Below are positions 14,570 to 24,027 of a DNA stretch of 64,000 nt, piece by piece. The notes below the pieces were generated by a model. The model worked only from the letters and a program-made list of their open reading frames with translations. It made no database searches and was not told where the DNA came from. Positions within the stretch are counted from its first letter, which is position 1, and every line of letters starts with the position of its first letter. Both the position numbers and the translations under genes were made by a program. This stretch comes from Methylorubrum thiocyanatum (GTDB lineage: Bacteria; Pseudomonadota; Alphaproteobacteria; Rhizobiales; Beijerinckiaceae): positions 181,562-245,561 of the forward strand of contig JACJIB010000009.1 of the NCBI GenBank assembly GCA_014138645.1, in the 5' to 3' direction.

Positions 14570-16641
14570 GCGACACGCCTGCCGTCCCCCTGCTCGACAC
14601 CGTGGATGCCGGTACCGGCCGCCGCGCCGCGCTCGCCGAGGCTGCGCTGCTCTGGGAGGCGCTGTTCCGCAACGGCGTGCGCCTCGCCTTCGCGTTGCAG
14701 CCAGAGCCGGACGTCTCCGTCGTCATCGTCGCCCGCGACGCGCGCCACCTCCTGGCGCTGACCCTTTATCGGCTCTGCACAAGTCAGGCGCTCGCCGGGG
14801 TGAGCTTCGAGGTCGTGCTGGTCGACAACGCCTCCGGGCCGGAGACCCGCGCCCTCTACGAGCGGCTCGACGGGGTGACGCTGATCGAGAACGCCACCAA
14901 CACCGGCTTCGGCCCGGCCTGCAATGCCGGCGCGGCGCGGGCGCAGGGGCGCTTCCTCCTGTTCCTCAACCCCGATGTCGATCTCCTGCCCGGCGCGCTG
15001 GCGGCGATGGTCGCCACCTTCCGCGATCACGAGGGAGCCGGCATCGTCGGTGCCCGGCTCGTCTTCCCCGGCGGCGTGCTCCAAGAATCCGGCGCGGGCT
15101 TTCGCGACGACGCGCAACTCACTCACCCGTTCGGCCGCGGCAACGCCGACCCCTTCGCCCCCGAACACGCCGCGACCCGCGACGTCGGCTACGTCTCGGG
15201 CGCCGTGCTGATGATCGAGCGGAGCCTGTTCGAGAGTCTCGGCGGCTTCGATCCGCTCTTCGCCCCGGCCTATTTCGAGGACACCGACCTGTGCCTGCGC
15301 TGCCATCAGGCCGGGCGTCGCGTCATCGTGCAGCCGCGGGCCACGGCGATCCACTACGAGAACGCCACCAGCGCCCGCCGCGAGGAAGTGGAGGCATTGC
15401 TCGACCGCAACCGCGCCCGCTTCCTCGACCGGCATCGGGCGAGCCTGTTCGAGCAGGGGCCGCAGCCGCGGGGCGGCGGCTTCCTCGATCACGATCCCTG
15501 GCGCCTGCGCGTGCTCTACGTCGACGACCGGGTGCCGCATCTCGATCTCGGCGCCGGCCTGCCGCGGGCCAACGCCATCCTCAATGCCATGGCGGGCCTC
15601 GGCTACGCGGTGACCTTCTTCCCGAACTACGAGGCGGATGCGGACGAAGCGCGGCGCTACCGCGACCTCGATGAGCGCATCGAGATCGCCTATGCCAGCG
15701 GCGACGACGGCTTCGCCCGCCTGATCCAAGAGCGGCGCGACCATTACGACGTGCTCTGGGTCAGCCGGCCGCACAACATCCTGTTCGTGACCCAGGCGCT
15801 CCATGCCGCCGGGCTCGATCCGCGCCGCTTCGTGCGCTCGAAAGTGATCTTCGATTCCGAGGCATTGTTCGCGCTGCGCGACTTCGTGACGGAGGCGGCG
15901 ACCTCCGGCAGCGCCACCGCCGCCGATCTGGCGTGGCAGGCCGAGCGCGAGACGCGCCTGTTCGGGCTTGCCGATGCAGTGGTCTGCGTCTCGCCGGCCG
16001 AGGCGCGGGTGCTCGCCCGCTACAGCGCCTGCAACGCCACCGTGCTCGGCCACGCCCTGGCTCTGCCCGAGGCGCCGACGCCGGATTTCGCCGCACGCTC
16101 CGGCTTCGTTTTCGTCGGCGCGCTGGCCCGCGAGGGCCAGCCCAACGTCGATTCCCTCGACTGGTTTTTCGGGCACGTCTGGCCCCTCGTGCGGGCGCGG
16201 CTGCCGGAGGCGGCGCTGACGATCGTCGGCGGGATCGCGCCGGAGATCCGCGAGCGCTACGCCCGTGAGCCGGGTGTGCGAGTGACCGGCCGGGTGCCGC
16301 GGACCGAGCCGTTTCTCGACGCCGCGCGGGTGTTTCTGGCGCCGACGCGCTTCGCCGCCGGCATCCCGCACAAGGTTCACGAGGCGGTGGCGCGGGGGCT
16401 GCCCTGCGTCGTCACTCCGATCCTCGCCGATCAGGTCGGCTGGGCGGACGGCACCGGCATCCTCGTGCGCGACTGGCGCGATCCGAAGCCGTTCGCCGAT
16501 GCGCTGGCGGTGCTCCATGAGGATGCCGGCCTGTGGCGGTCGGTCCGAGAGGCGGGGATCGAAAAAATCTCCGAGGATTGCGACGCCGATGCCTTCGCGG
16601 CGGCGATCCGGGCTTTGTGCGAGGCGCAGGTCGTCGCATGA
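14566..16641 (+). CDS. Bifunctional glycosyltransferase: GT2 domain plus GT4-like domain
   Basis: A 691-residue protein with two glycosyltransferase folds. The N-terminal GT-A domain (about 45-285) has DVSVVIVARDARHLL, LVDNASGPETRAL, NTGFGPACNAGAA, the metal motif FLNPDVDLLPG, and the base-region motif FEDTDLCLRCHQAGRR. The C-terminal GT-B domain (about 325-690) has YVDDRVPHLDLGAGLPRA, VCVSPAEARVLARY and the donor-site segment AAGIPHKVHEAVARGLPCVV. Two-enzyme fusions of this layout add successive sugars to a surface polysaccharide. The start overlaps the previous stop by four bases (ATGA), and the stop overlaps the next start the same way. Confidence 0.92.
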   Translation: MSDTPAVPLLDTVDAGTGRRAALAEAALLWEALFRNGVRLAFALQPEPDVSVVIVARDARHLLALTLYRLCTSQALAGVSFEVVLVDNASGPETRALYERLDGVTLIENATNTGFGPACNAGAARAQGRFLLFLNPDVDLLPGALAAMVATFRDHEGAGIVGARLVFPGGVLQESGAGFRDDAQLTHPFGRGNADPFAPEHAATRDVGYVSGAVLMIERSLFESLGGFDPLFAPAYFEDTDLCLRCHQAGRRVIVQPRATAIHYENATSARREEVEALLDRNRARFLDRHRASLFEQGPQPRGGGFLDHDPWRLRVLYVDDRVPHLDLGAGLPRANAILNAMAGLGYAVTFFPNYEADADEARRYRDLDERIEIAYASGDDGFARLIQERRDHYDVLWVSRPHNILFVTQALHAAGLDPRRFVRSKVIFDSEALFALRDFVTEAATSGSATAADLAWQAERETRLFGLADAVVCVSPAEARVLARYSACNATVLGHALALPEAPTPDFAARSGFVFVGALAREGQPNVDSLDWFFGHVWPLVRARLPEAALTIVGGIAPEIRERYAREPGVRVTGRVPRTEPFLDAARVFLAPTRFAAGIPHKVHEAVARGLPCVVTPILADQVGWADGTGILVRDWRDPKPFADALAVLHEDAGLWRSVREAGIEKISEDCDADAFAAAIRALCEAQVVA

Positions 16642-17522
16642 GCGCCTCCCCCGTCGCCCGCCTCGTCGGCCTCGCCACCGGTCTCCTGCGCCGCGCCGCC
16701 ATCGGTCGCGTCCCGAAGCTGTTCGATGCCGCCTATTACCGCGAGCGCAATCCGGGCGTGGCGCGCAGCGGCCTCGACCCGTTCCTGCACTACGCATGGT
16801 TCGGCGCGCGCCGGGACCGCAATCCGAGCGCGGATTTCGACACCGCCTTCTATCGCCGCCAGAGCGGCCGCACCCGGCTCGATCCCCTCCGCCACTACCT
16901 GAAGGTCGGCGCCGCGCAGGGTCTCGACCCGAGCCCCGCCTTCAGCACCAGCCTCTATCTCGCCCGCTACCCCGACGTCGTCGCGGCCGGGATCAACCCG
17001 CTCCTGCACTTCCGCACCGACGGGCGGGCGGAAGGGCGCGAGGCGGCGCCCTCGCCGATCGAGCCCGACCGTCTGCGGGCGCTGGACGGCGTGGCGGAGG
17101 AGCATCTCCTCACCCTGCCCGAGGCGGAGGGCGGGCGCTTCGCCCTGACGCTGCTGCGGCAAAGCCCGCTCGACCGTGCGGCGGCATTCGCCCCGCGCTT
17201 CTGCCTTCAGCTCTGCGTCGACGGCGTCGAGTACGACGCCCTGCTCGACGCGTTGCGCGCCTTCGAGGCCGGGGCGCAGGAGGCCGTGGCGCTGGAGATC
17301 GATACCGGCGCAGGCCCGCACCCGCCGATGCCGACCCAACTCCTCGCCTTCGAGCGTTGCTTCGTCTCGCGCTCGGATGACGGCCGGGCACTGCACCTGC
17401 GCTACGCCGAACTGCGCGCCTGGGATCTGCGCCTCAAGCGCCCCGGCGTCGCGGCCGTGTTCCCCGGCGGCCATTTTTCCGCGCGATGGCTGGCGAAAGG
17501 GGAGGGTTGGCTCGATCGCTGA
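16638..17522 (+). CDS. Glycan-associated protein with three YY/HY repeats
   Basis: A 294-residue protein, last gene of the coupled glycosyltransferase operon (ATGA overlap). Residues about 25-140 contain three tandem copies of a 40-45 residue unit. The copies are FDAAYYRERNPGVARSGLDP-FLHY, FDTAFYRRQSG-TRLDP-LRHY, and FSTSLYLARYPDVVAAGINP-LLHF, each followed by a Gly and a charged (GR/RDRNPS) turn. This unit is often fused to the ends of bacterial glycosyltransferases and rhamnan-synthesis proteins, where its job is unknown. The C-terminal half (from about 145) is unrelated and unrecognised. It has no signal peptide. It may tether or position the glycosyltransferases. Confidence 0.75.
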   Translation: MSASPVARLVGLATGLLRRAAIGRVPKLFDAAYYRERNPGVARSGLDPFLHYAWFGARRDRNPSADFDTAFYRRQSGRTRLDPLRHYLKVGAAQGLDPSPAFSTSLYLARYPDVVAAGINPLLHFRTDGRAEGREAAPSPIEPDRLRALDGVAEEHLLTLPEAEGGRFALTLLRQSPLDRAAAFAPRFCLQLCVDGVEYDALLDALRAFEAGAQEAVALEIDTGAGPHPPMPTQLLAFERCFVSRSDDGRALHLRYAELRAWDLRLKRPGVAAVFPGGHFSARWLAKGEGWLDR

Positions 17523-17591
17523 CGCGCGTTCGGGGAAACGGAGGCGACGAGGCGGGTTGCTCAGGGGACGGACACGAGCAGGATCGCCGCC

Positions 17592-17771
17592 ATGAGCACC
17601 GACGACCGCGCGCCGCGCGAGGAGCGCCCCGACTCGACCGGACCCAATGCCCGGCCCCGCGACACCACCATCGGCCAGACCGGCGAGGGCATCCCCGACG
17701 ACAGCGGGCAGCCCGTGCAGGTGGATGAGGACGAGGCGAGGCGGATCGAGGAGAAGATCCGGGCGCTGTGA
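17592..17771 (+). CDS. Small acidic unknown protein (59 residues)
   Basis: MSTDDRAPREERPDSTGPNA, a polar middle (RPRDTTIGQTGEGIPDDSGQ) and a charged helix (VDEDEARRIEEKIRAL). The composition is hydrophilic and probably intrinsically disordered, with a helical end. It lies 69 bases after the glycosyltransferase operon, before a repeat element, and has a purine-rich GAGCAGGA upstream of the ATG. Coding looks real because the sequence has a balanced, protein-like composition in just this frame. The frame on the opposite strand gives Ser/Arg-rich text. Function unknown. Confidence 0.6.
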   Translation: MSTDDRAPREERPDSTGPNARPRDTTIGQTGEGIPDDSGQPVQVDEDEARRIEEKIRAL

Positions 17772-17804
17772 TCCGGCCTCACGCGACGCCTTTCCCATCC
17801 ACCG

Positions 17805-17910
17805 CCTCATCCTGAGGTGCGACGCGAAAGCGGCCGCGAAGGATGTTCCAGGCTCCGCGCGGGATCTGGAGGATCCTTCGAGTCCGCTTGCGCGGGACCT
17901 GAGGATGAGG
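17805..17910. repeat. Intergenic palindromic repeat (CCTCATCCTGAGGT family)
   Basis: Outer arms CCTCATCCTGAGGT (17805-17818) and ACCTGAGGATGAGG (17897-17910) are inverted copies with one mismatch. Inside are GAAGGATG and GGATCCTTCGAG, in turn partly complementary, so the unit can fold into a long branched hairpin. It separates two convergent genes. Elements of this type are scattered in Rhizobiales genomes. Confidence 0.75.
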
Positions 17911-17943
17911 ACGGCGGATGGGAGGAACGTTCGCTCGGCGCGC

Positions 17944-19383
17944 CTAGGCCGTCCGCTCGGAAAAGATCGCCTTCTTGACGATGGCGTGGACGCCCCAATT
18001 GCCATCGACCACCTGGGTAATGCCGAAATCGACCGCGACCGACATCAGCGAGATCGCCTCGTCTTCGGTCAGCCCCTTCGCGTGCATCAGGAACTGGCGC
18101 ATCTTGCGGAAGGCGTCGCGCATGGCGAGGTCGATGGAGGATTTCTGGAAGATCGCGTTCTGCGCGTCCGGCCCGAGATCCTTGAGGTAGTTCGGGTAGC
18201 TGAAGCCCGAGAGCACCCAATCCTCGCTCGTCTCGATCATCGGGAAGTCGAGAGCCTCCAGCGAGGTGCCGGCGAGATCCGCCTTCTTGTGCAGGATGAA
18301 CTGGAAGGTGCCGGTGAGCGAGCACTCGATCGCCGTGCCGCACAGCTCCGAGTCGCCCTGGCTCGCGTGGGGGTCGCCCACCGAGAACAGCGCGCCCGGC
18401 ACGGCGACGGGATAGTACATCGTCGCACCCTTGCCGATGCGCCAGTTGTCGATGTTGCCGCCGGTGTAGCTCGGCGGGATCGAGTTCACCATGTCGGCTT
18501 CCGCCGGCGCGAGGCCCATCGTGCCGAAATGCGGGCGGATCGGCACGCGGATGCCCTTCAGCACGTCGTAGGTGCGTTTGGTCTTGGTGTGATCGACCGG
18601 TACGCCTGGATAGTCGATGGTCGGGTGGTCGCGTCCGTCCGGGTCGGTCACGCCGGGCCAGGGGAAGCTGTAGACGGCCTTCGCCCAGTCGCGGTCGCCC
18701 GAGGCATCGACCTCGTAGATCGTGACCACCTCGCGCTTACGCCCCTCCAGCATGTCGTTGTAGTGGTAGCCCCACCACGCCGCCGCGTTGCTGCCGAAGG
18801 TCAGGCCCTTGAACTTCGGGTTGGCGGAGGGGCGCGGCGCCACGTCGAGGATGCGCACTTCCAGCACGTCGCCGGGCTCGGCCCCGCGGATCGCCACCGG
18901 GCCGGTGCAGATGTGGACGCCGAGCCCGCCGCCGGGGCCGAGCTTGGAATCCTCCGGCCCGGCACCGCGGCGCGCGACGCCCTTCTTCTCCTTGGTCCAC
19001 AGGAAGACGCTCTCGGCGCCGGGATCGCCCGTCACCATGCGCTCGGCATCGTCGTTGGCGTGGTGGGTCAGCGTCTCGATGGTGACGAAGTCGCCCGAGT
19101 CGATCTCGACCTGAGGCTTGAGCGACTTCGAGAAGTAGCCCCAGTGGATCGTCTCGGCATTGGCCGGCAGATGGTAGTGGGCGGTCTGCTTCAGCCGGCG
19201 CGCGCTGTTCTGCGCCAGCGCCGGGCTCACCAGCGACAACCCGCCCGCTGCCAGCGCCGCCGCGCCCCCGGTGGCGACGAAGCCGCTCTTCAGGAAGGCG
19301 CGCCGCTCCGGCTCCATGTCGCGCCGGTAGCGCAGCCGATGCTCGGCGAAAGCGGCGCAGGTCGGATCGTCACCAAGACACAT
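17944..19383 (-). CDS. Tat-exported acetamidase/formamidase-family protein
   Basis: A 479-residue FmdA/AmdA-family amidohydrolase. A twin-arginine-type leader (ERRAFLKSGFVATGGAAALA) predicts export in folded form. The catalytic-family motifs are GPVAIRGAEPGDVLEVRILD, the NIDNWRIGKGATMYYPV region and GDPHASQGDSELCGTAIECS. Relatives hydrolyse formamide or acetamide to ammonia and an acid, but an exported form is unusual and the substrate may differ. ATG 19383 is chosen because GTGGAG lies seven bases upstream. That gives 23 residues before the leader. ATG 19317, directly before the leader, is an alternative. It is flanked by a repeat and a strong terminator, so it is transcribed alone. Confidence 0.85.
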   Translation of the reverse strand: MCLGDDPTCAAFAEHRLRYRRDMEPERRAFLKSGFVATGGAAALAAGGLSLVSPALAQNSARRLKQTAHYHLPANAETIHWGYFSKSLKPQVEIDSGDFVTIETLTHHANDDAERMVTGDPGAESVFLWTKEKKGVARRGAGPEDSKLGPGGGLGVHICTGPVAIRGAEPGDVLEVRILDVAPRPSANPKFKGLTFGSNAAAWWGYHYNDMLEGRKREVVTIYEVDASGDRDWAKAVYSFPWPGVTDPDGRDHPTIDYPGVPVDHTKTKRTYDVLKGIRVPIRPHFGTMGLAPAEADMVNSIPPSYTGGNIDNWRIGKGATMYYPVAVPGALFSVGDPHASQGDSELCGTAIECSLTGTFQFILHKKADLAGTSLEALDFPMIETSEDWVLSGFSYPNYLKDLGPDAQNAIFQKSSIDLAMRDAFRKMRQFLMHAKGLTEDEAISLMSVAVDFGITQVVDGNWGVHAIVKKAIFSERTA

Positions 19384-19437
19384 TGCAGACTCCACAGGCG
19401 TTCAACGCGCGGAGCTGAATGCAAAATAACAGCCAAG

Positions 19438-19478
19438 CTCGAGCCCCGCGCGCTCACCAGAAGCGCGCGGGGCTCGAG
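19438..19478. terminator. Long perfect hairpin between maeB and the amidase gene
   Basis: A perfect 17-base stem (CTCGAGCCCCGCGCGCT and its complement) with a seven-base loop. It lies nine bases past the stop of maeB. The T-run on the minus side is interrupted (GGCTGTTATTTT). Confidence 0.8.
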
Positions 19479-19486
19479 GGGACGGG

Positions 19487-21817
19487 CTACTCCGAGATCG
19501 GCCCGGCGCCCGGCTCGGCCTCCGCCGCTTCCTGCGGCTCCCCGGCCTGTGCCTCCACCACCGCCGCGGCGGTGACGTTGACGATGCCGCGGGCCGTGAC
19601 CGAGGGCGTCAGGATGTGCGCCGGCTTGGCCGGGCCGATCAGCAGCGGGCCGACCGGCAGGGCATCGGCCAGCACCTTGGCGAACTGGAAGGCGATGTTG
19701 GCCGCATCCAGGTTCGGGAAGACGAGGATGTTGGCCGCGCCCTTCCAGTTGGAGCCCGGCAGCACCCGGTCGCGCACGAGTTCGGACAGCGCCGAATCCG
19801 CCTGCATCTCGCCGTCGGCCTGAAGCTGCGGTGCGCGGGTCTGGATCAGCTCCAGGGCCTTGCGCATCTTCTTCGCCGAGTCCGAGTCCGACTGCCCGAA
19901 ATCGGAGTGGCTCAGCAGCGCGATCTTCGGGGTCAGACCGAAGCGACCGACATGGTTGGCGCAGGCGATGGCGACGTCGGCGATCTCCTCCGCGCTCGGG
20001 TTCTGGCGGACATGGGTGTCGGCGAGGAAGAAGGCGCCCTTCTTCGTCACGATCAGGCTCATGCCGGCGAAATCGAGCGAGTCGGGCGAGAGCCCGATGA
20101 TGTCGCGGATGACACGCAGCCGCGTCTCGAACCGGCCTTCCAGGCCGCAGATCAGAGCATCCGCCTCGCCGCGGCGGACAGCCAGCGCCGCGATCACCGT
20201 GCTGTTGGTGCGCACCAGCGTCCGGGCGAGATCCGGCGTGATGCCGCGCCGCCCGGCGACCTCGAGATAGGTGGCGACGTAGTCCCGGTAGCGCGGATCG
20301 TCCTCGGGATCGATCAGGTCGAAATGCTCGCCGGGCTTCAGGTCGAGTCCGAAGCGCTTGATGCGGGTCTCGATCACCCGCGGACGTCCGACCAGGATCG
20401 GCCGCGCGACCTTGTCCTCGACGACCGCCTGCGCGGCGCGCAGCACCCGCTCGTCCTCGCCCTCGGCGTAGATGACGCGCTTCGGATCCGTCTTCGCCTT
20501 GGAGAACAGCGGCTTCATGATGAAGCCGGAGCGGTGCACGAAGCGGTCGAGCGATTCCGCGTAGGCCTGGATGTTCTCCACCGGCCGCCCGGCAACGCCC
20601 GAATCCATCGCCGCTTTGGCCACGGCCGGCGCGATGCGCAGGATCAGGCGCGGATCGAACGGGCTCGGGATCAGCGAGCGGGGCCCGAACGGCCGGGCCT
20701 CGCCGCCATAGGCGCGGGCCACCACGTCGGAGGGCGTCTCGCGGGCGAGCGCCGCGATCGCCTTCACCGCGGCCTTCTTCATCTCCTCGTTGATCTTGTG
20801 GGCGCCGACATCGAGCGCGCCGCGGAAGATGTAGGGGAAGCAGAGGACGTTGTTGACCTGATTGGGGAAATCCGAGCGCCCGGTGCAGATCATCGCATCC
20901 GGCCGTGCCTGCTCGGCGACGTCCGGCATGATCTCGGGATAGGGGTTGGCGAGCGCCATGATGAGCGGCTTCTCGGCCATCTTCTCGAGATATTCGGGCT
21001 TGAGCACGCCGCCCGCCGAGAGGCCGATGAACACGTCGGCGCCGGGGATCACGTCGGCGAGCGTCCGCGCCTCCGTCTCCTGCGCGTAGATGTCCTTCCA
21101 GCGGTCCATCAGCTCGGCCCGGCCCTTGTAGACCACGCCCTTGATGTCGGTGACGGTGATGTTCTCCCGGGTCGCGCCGAGGGAAACCAGGAGGTTGAGG
21201 CAGGCGAGCGCCGCCGCGCCGGCGCCGGAGGTGACGATCTTGGCGTCGGAGAGCTGCTTGCCCGCGAGCTCGAGCGCGTTGAGGACGGCCGCCGCGACGA
21301 TGATCGCCGTTCCGTGCTGGTCGTCGTGGAAGACCGGGATGTTCATCCGCTCCCGGCAGCGCTCCTCGACCTCGAAGCATTCCGGCGCCTTGATGTCCTC
21401 AAGGTTGATCCCGCCGAAGGTCGGCTCCAGGGAGCAGACCACGTCCACCAGCTTGTCGACGTCCTTCTGGTCGACCTCGATGTCGAACACGTCGATCCCG
21501 GCGAACTTCTTGAACAGGACCGCCTTGCCCTCCATCACCGGCTTCGAGGCCAGCGGGCCGATATCGCCGAGGCCCAGCACCGCGGTGCCGTTCGAGAGCA
21601 CCGCGACGAGGTTCTGACGGATGGTGAGGGTCGCGGCCTCCTGCGGGTCGTCGTGGATCGCCATGCAGGCGGCGGCGACGCCGGGGGAATAAGCCAGCGC
21701 CAGATCGCGTTGATTGCCGAGAGGCTTCGTCGCCTGGATCTCGAGCTTTCCGGGTTTCGGCAGTCGGTGGTAGACGAGCGCCCCGGATTTCAGATCCTCG
21801 GACATGTTGTCGGCCAT
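19487..21817 (-). CDS. maeB: NADP-dependent malic enzyme, hybrid with phosphotransacetylase-like domain
   Basis: A 776-residue hybrid of the MaeB type. The N-terminal part (to about 430) is malic enzyme, converting malate to pyruvate, CO2 and NADPH. It shows [16 protein letters not shown], the substrate motif [20 protein letters not shown] and the dinucleotide motif [16 protein letters not shown]. The C-terminal part (about 440-750) resembles phosphate acetyltransferase ([37 protein letters not shown]). In characterised MaeB it binds acetyl-CoA for allosteric control rather than acting as an acyltransferase. The start is ATG 21817 ([12 protein letters not shown]), with GAGGAC upstream. An internal ATG at 21805 is possible. 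It is a single gene, divergent from the acyltransferase. Confidence 0.95.
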   Translation of the reverse strand: MADNMSEDLKSGALVYHRLPKPGKLEIQATKPLGNQRDLALAYSPGVAAACMAIHDDPQEAATLTIRQNLVAVLSNGTAVLGLGDIGPLASKPVMEGKAVLFKKFAGIDVFDIEVDQKDVDKLVDVVCSLEPTFGGINLEDIKAPECFEVEERCRERMNIPVFHDDQHGTAIIVAAAVLNALELAGKQLSDAKIVTSGAGAAALACLNLLVSLGATRENITVTDIKGVVYKGRAELMDRWKDIYAQETEARTLADVIPGADVFIGLSAGGVLKPEYLEKMAEKPLIMALANPYPEIMPDVAEQARPDAMICTGRSDFPNQVNNVLCFPYIFRGALDVGAHKINEEMKKAAVKAIAALARETPSDVVARAYGGEARPFGPRSLIPSPFDPRLILRIAPAVAKAAMDSGVAGRPVENIQAYAESLDRFVHRSGFIMKPLFSKAKTDPKRVIYAEGEDERVLRAAQAVVEDKVARPILVGRPRVIETRIKRFGLDLKPGEHFDLIDPEDDPRYRDYVATYLEVAGRRGITPDLARTLVRTNSTVIAALAVRRGEADALICGLEGRFETRLRVIRDIIGLSPDSLDFAGMSLIVTKKGAFFLADTHVRQNPSAEEIADVAIACANHVGRFGLTPKIALLSHSDFGQSDSDSAKKMRKALELIQTRAPQLQADGEMQADSALSELVRDRVLPGSNWKGAANILVFPNLDAANIAFQFAKVLADALPVGPLLIGPAKPAHILTPSVTARGIVNVTAAAVVEAQAGEPQEAAEAEPGAGPISE

Positions 21818-21880
21818 GGCGATGCCGTCCTCTTCCGCTCGCTTTTATGCGCCCGCACCGTCATTTCTCAGGGGGCGCCG

Positions 21881-22519
21881 TTGAGGCATCTGTTGCAACG
21901 GCTGAAGCGGGGGCGCAACCCGCACAACGAGACCCGGGTCCATCTGGAAACGCTGGCGCGCCGCTGGAATTTCTCAATCGGCGCATATTCTTACGGCCGG
22001 CCGAAGGTGCGCTTCCCCGAATCCGGGCGTCGGCTGACGATCGGCCGGTATTGTTCCATCGCCGACCGGGTCGAGATCCTGCTCGGCGGCGACCACCGTC
22101 TCGACTGGGTCTCGACCTATCCCTTCGCCGCGATGACCGGGCTCTGGCCGGGGGCGGACGCACCCGCGGATTACCACGCCTCGCGCGGCGACGTGACCAT
22201 CGGCCACGATGTCTGGCTCGGCTCGGGCTGCATGATCCTGTCGGGGATCACCGTCGGCCACGGCGCCGTCGTGGCGGCCCATGCCGTCGTCACCCGCGAC
22301 GTGCCGCCCTATGCCGTGGTGGCCGGCAACCCGGCCCGGATCGTGCGCCGCCGCTTCGACGAGGCGACGACCGCCGCGCTCGTCGAGACGGCGTGGTGGG
22401 ATTTTCCGCACGCGACGGTGATGCGGTGGATTCCGCTCTTGCAGAGCGGCCGGGTCGCGGAATTGATCGCGGTCGTCCGCGCCGAGCGTGCCGTTGCGGG
22501 ACCGCCGCGATTGCCGTAA
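21881..22519 (+). CDS. Left-handed beta-helix acyltransferase, CatB/xenobiotic acetyltransferase type
   Basis: About 212 residues. Hexapeptide repeats run through [38 protein letters not shown] and [36 protein letters not shown] closes the helix with the typical active-site loop (the [11 protein letters not shown] segment supplies the catalytic His region). Enzymes of this group acetylate sugars or antibiotics with acetyl-CoA. Here O-acetylation of a surface sugar is as likely as drug modification. No ATG precedes the domain at a sensible distance. TTG at 21881, with AGGGGG six bases upstream, is the best start and gives [17 protein letters not shown]. Confidence 0.85.
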   Translation: MRHLLQRLKRGRNPHNETRVHLETLARRWNFSIGAYSYGRPKVRFPESGRRLTIGRYCSIADRVEILLGGDHRLDWVSTYPFAAMTGLWPGADAPADYHASRGDVTIGHDVWLGSGCMILSGITVGHGAVVAAHAVVTRDVPPYAVVAGNPARIVRRRFDEATTAALVETAWWDFPHATVMRWIPLLQSGRVAELIAVVRAERAVAGPPRLP

Positions 22520-22552
22520 CCGGCCCGCTCGATTGCCAGGAAGTCACGACTC

Positions 22553-22798
22553 ATGTCCGACACGCTCCCCGACCGCCTCTCGGTGAACCCGAACAGCCCC
22601 TATTACGACGAGGCGGTGCTCGCCCGCGGCGTCGGCATCCGCTTCAAGGGGGTCGAGAAGACCAATGTCGAGGAATACTGCGTCAGCGAGGGCTGGGTGC
22701 GGCTCTCCGCCGGCAAGGCCCTCGACCGCGCCGGCAACCCGATCACGGTGAAGCTCAAGGGCCCCGTCGAGCCGTATTTCCGCGAGGCCGAGGGCTGA
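22553..22798 (+). CDS. DUF3297-family small protein
   Basis: An 81-residue protein, MSDTLPDRLSVNPNSPYYDE, continuing with VLARGVGIRFKGVEKTNVEE and ITVKLKGPVEPYF. This is the full-length signature of DUF3297, a small alphaproteobacterial and gammaproteobacterial family of unknown function. It follows the acyltransferase by 33 bases and ends before a terminator hairpin. Confidence 0.88.
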   Translation: MSDTLPDRLSVNPNSPYYDEAVLARGVGIRFKGVEKTNVEEYCVSEGWVRLSAGKALDRAGNPITVKLKGPVEPYFREAEG

Positions 22799-22837
22799 AC
22801 GCCGCGCCGTCTGCCGGGACGCCTTCGCCCAGAAACA

Positions 22838-22863
22838 AAGAACCCCGCCGGAGCGGGGTTCTT
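22838..22863. terminator. Bidirectional terminator between DUF3297 gene and ctrA
   Basis: An 11-base perfect stem (AAGAACCCCGC / GCGGGGTTCTT) closes a CGGA loop between two convergent genes. The A-tract before it and the TT after it make it usable in both directions. Confidence 0.8.
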
Positions 22864-22886
22864 GGATCGGCGGGGGACGCGTGGCC

Positions 22887-23588
22887 TCAGACGGCCATGC
22901 GGTCCTCGCCCTCGACCGGCTCGCGCAGCACGTAGCCCCGGCCCCACACGGTCTCGATGTAGTTCTTGCCCTCGGACGCGTTCGCGAGCTTCTTGCGCAG
23001 CTTGCAGATGAACACGTCGATGATCTTCAGCTCCGGCTCGTCCATGCCGCCGTAGAGATGGTTGAGGAACATCTCCTTGGTGAGGGTCGTGCCCTTCCGC
23101 AGCGAGAGGAGTTCCAGCATCTGGTACTCCTTGCCGGTGAGGTGGACCCGCGAGCCGGAGACCTCGACGGTCTTCTGGTCGAGGTTCACGATCAGGTCGC
23201 CGGTGGTGATGACCGACTGGGCGTGTCCCTTCGAGCGGCGCACGATGGCGTGGATGCGCGCCACCAGCTCGTCCTTGTGGAACGGCTTGGTGAGGTAGTC
23301 GTCGGCGCCGAAGCCGAGGCCCTTCACCTTGTCCTCGATGCCGGCCATGCCCGACAGGATCAGGATCGGCGTCTTCACCTTGGCCACGCGAAGAGAGCGC
23401 AGCACCTCGTAGCCCGACATGTCGGGCAGGTTCAGGTCGAGAAGGATGATGTCGTAATCGTAGAGCTTTCCGAGATCGACGCCCTCTTCGCCGAGATCGG
23501 TCGTGTACGTGTTGAAGTTCTCGGATTTGAGCATCAACTCGATGCTCTGCGCCGTGGCGCTGTCGTCCTCGATCAGAAGTACGCGCAT
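22887..23588 (-). CDS. ctrA: CtrA cell-cycle response regulator
   Basis: A 233-residue OmpR-type response regulator, the alphaproteobacterial master regulator of cell cycle, flagella and polar development. The receiver domain has acidic residues in [16 protein letters not shown], phospho-acceptor Asp51 in [14 protein letters not shown], and Lys in [17 protein letters not shown]. The winged helix has [20 protein letters not shown] and [20 protein letters not shown], nearly identical to Caulobacter CtrA. The start is the internal ATG at 23588, the conserved MRVLLIEDD. The protein ends Met-Ala-Val instead of the Ala-Ala end used for ClpXP degradation in Caulobacter, so turnover may differ. It is transcribed away from fliI. 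Confidence 0.95.
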   Translation of the reverse strand: MRVLLIEDDSATAQSIELMLKSENFNTYTTDLGEEGVDLGKLYDYDIILLDLNLPDMSGYEVLRSLRVAKVKTPILILSGMAGIEDKVKGLGFGADDYLTKPFHKDELVARIHAIVRRSKGHAQSVITTGDLIVNLDQKTVEVSGSRVHLTGKEYQMLELLSLRKGTTLTKEMFLNHLYGGMDEPELKIIDVFICKLRKKLANASEGKNYIETVWGRGYVLREPVEGEDRMAV

Positions 23589-24027
23589 CGTGATCCCCAC
23601 CGGCCAGGCCGTTTCGGGGCGCTTGAGACAAGCCGCCGCCGGTCGCCCGCCGACGGCCTCGGCGGACGCTCCCTCATTCCCACTTTCGAAACGCTATTCC
23701 TTAACCGTTAACAAAAGCCGAATCCCGCTTGCAAGCGCTGTCTCTTTCGAGTCCGGCAGCGATTCTCCCCAGGGTTGGCGATCTGTTCTCCATCGCTGGC
23801 GGCTTTCCCGAGGTGGAAACGCAGCTTCGCCCGCTAACCCCTTCTGATCGCTCGCCTTGCAGATCATGTTGCCGAAAGGAGACGGAGACCATTCGTCGCC
23901 TTCGCGATTCCGGGATCGTCCTCCATCGGCCGCGGAGGGATGGTGAAGAACCTTGGCGCGTGACCCGACGGTGTTAAGACATCGGCCGGTTCGGTGGCGC
24001 GGCTGCGGTTAACGAGGTCGAGGGCGA
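23589..24027. promoter_or_regulatory. Divergent control region between ctrA and fliI with CtrA-like half sites
   Basis: 439 bases without a convincing gene. TTAACCGTTAAC at 23701-23712 carries two CtrA half sites (TTAACC and GTTAAC type) upstream of ctrA, as expected for autoregulation. TTAAG near 23974 and GGTTAACG at 24007-24014 lie just before fliI. The half-site spacings are not the ideal seven bases, so binding needs proof. The middle holds only chance frames. Confidence 0.5.
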
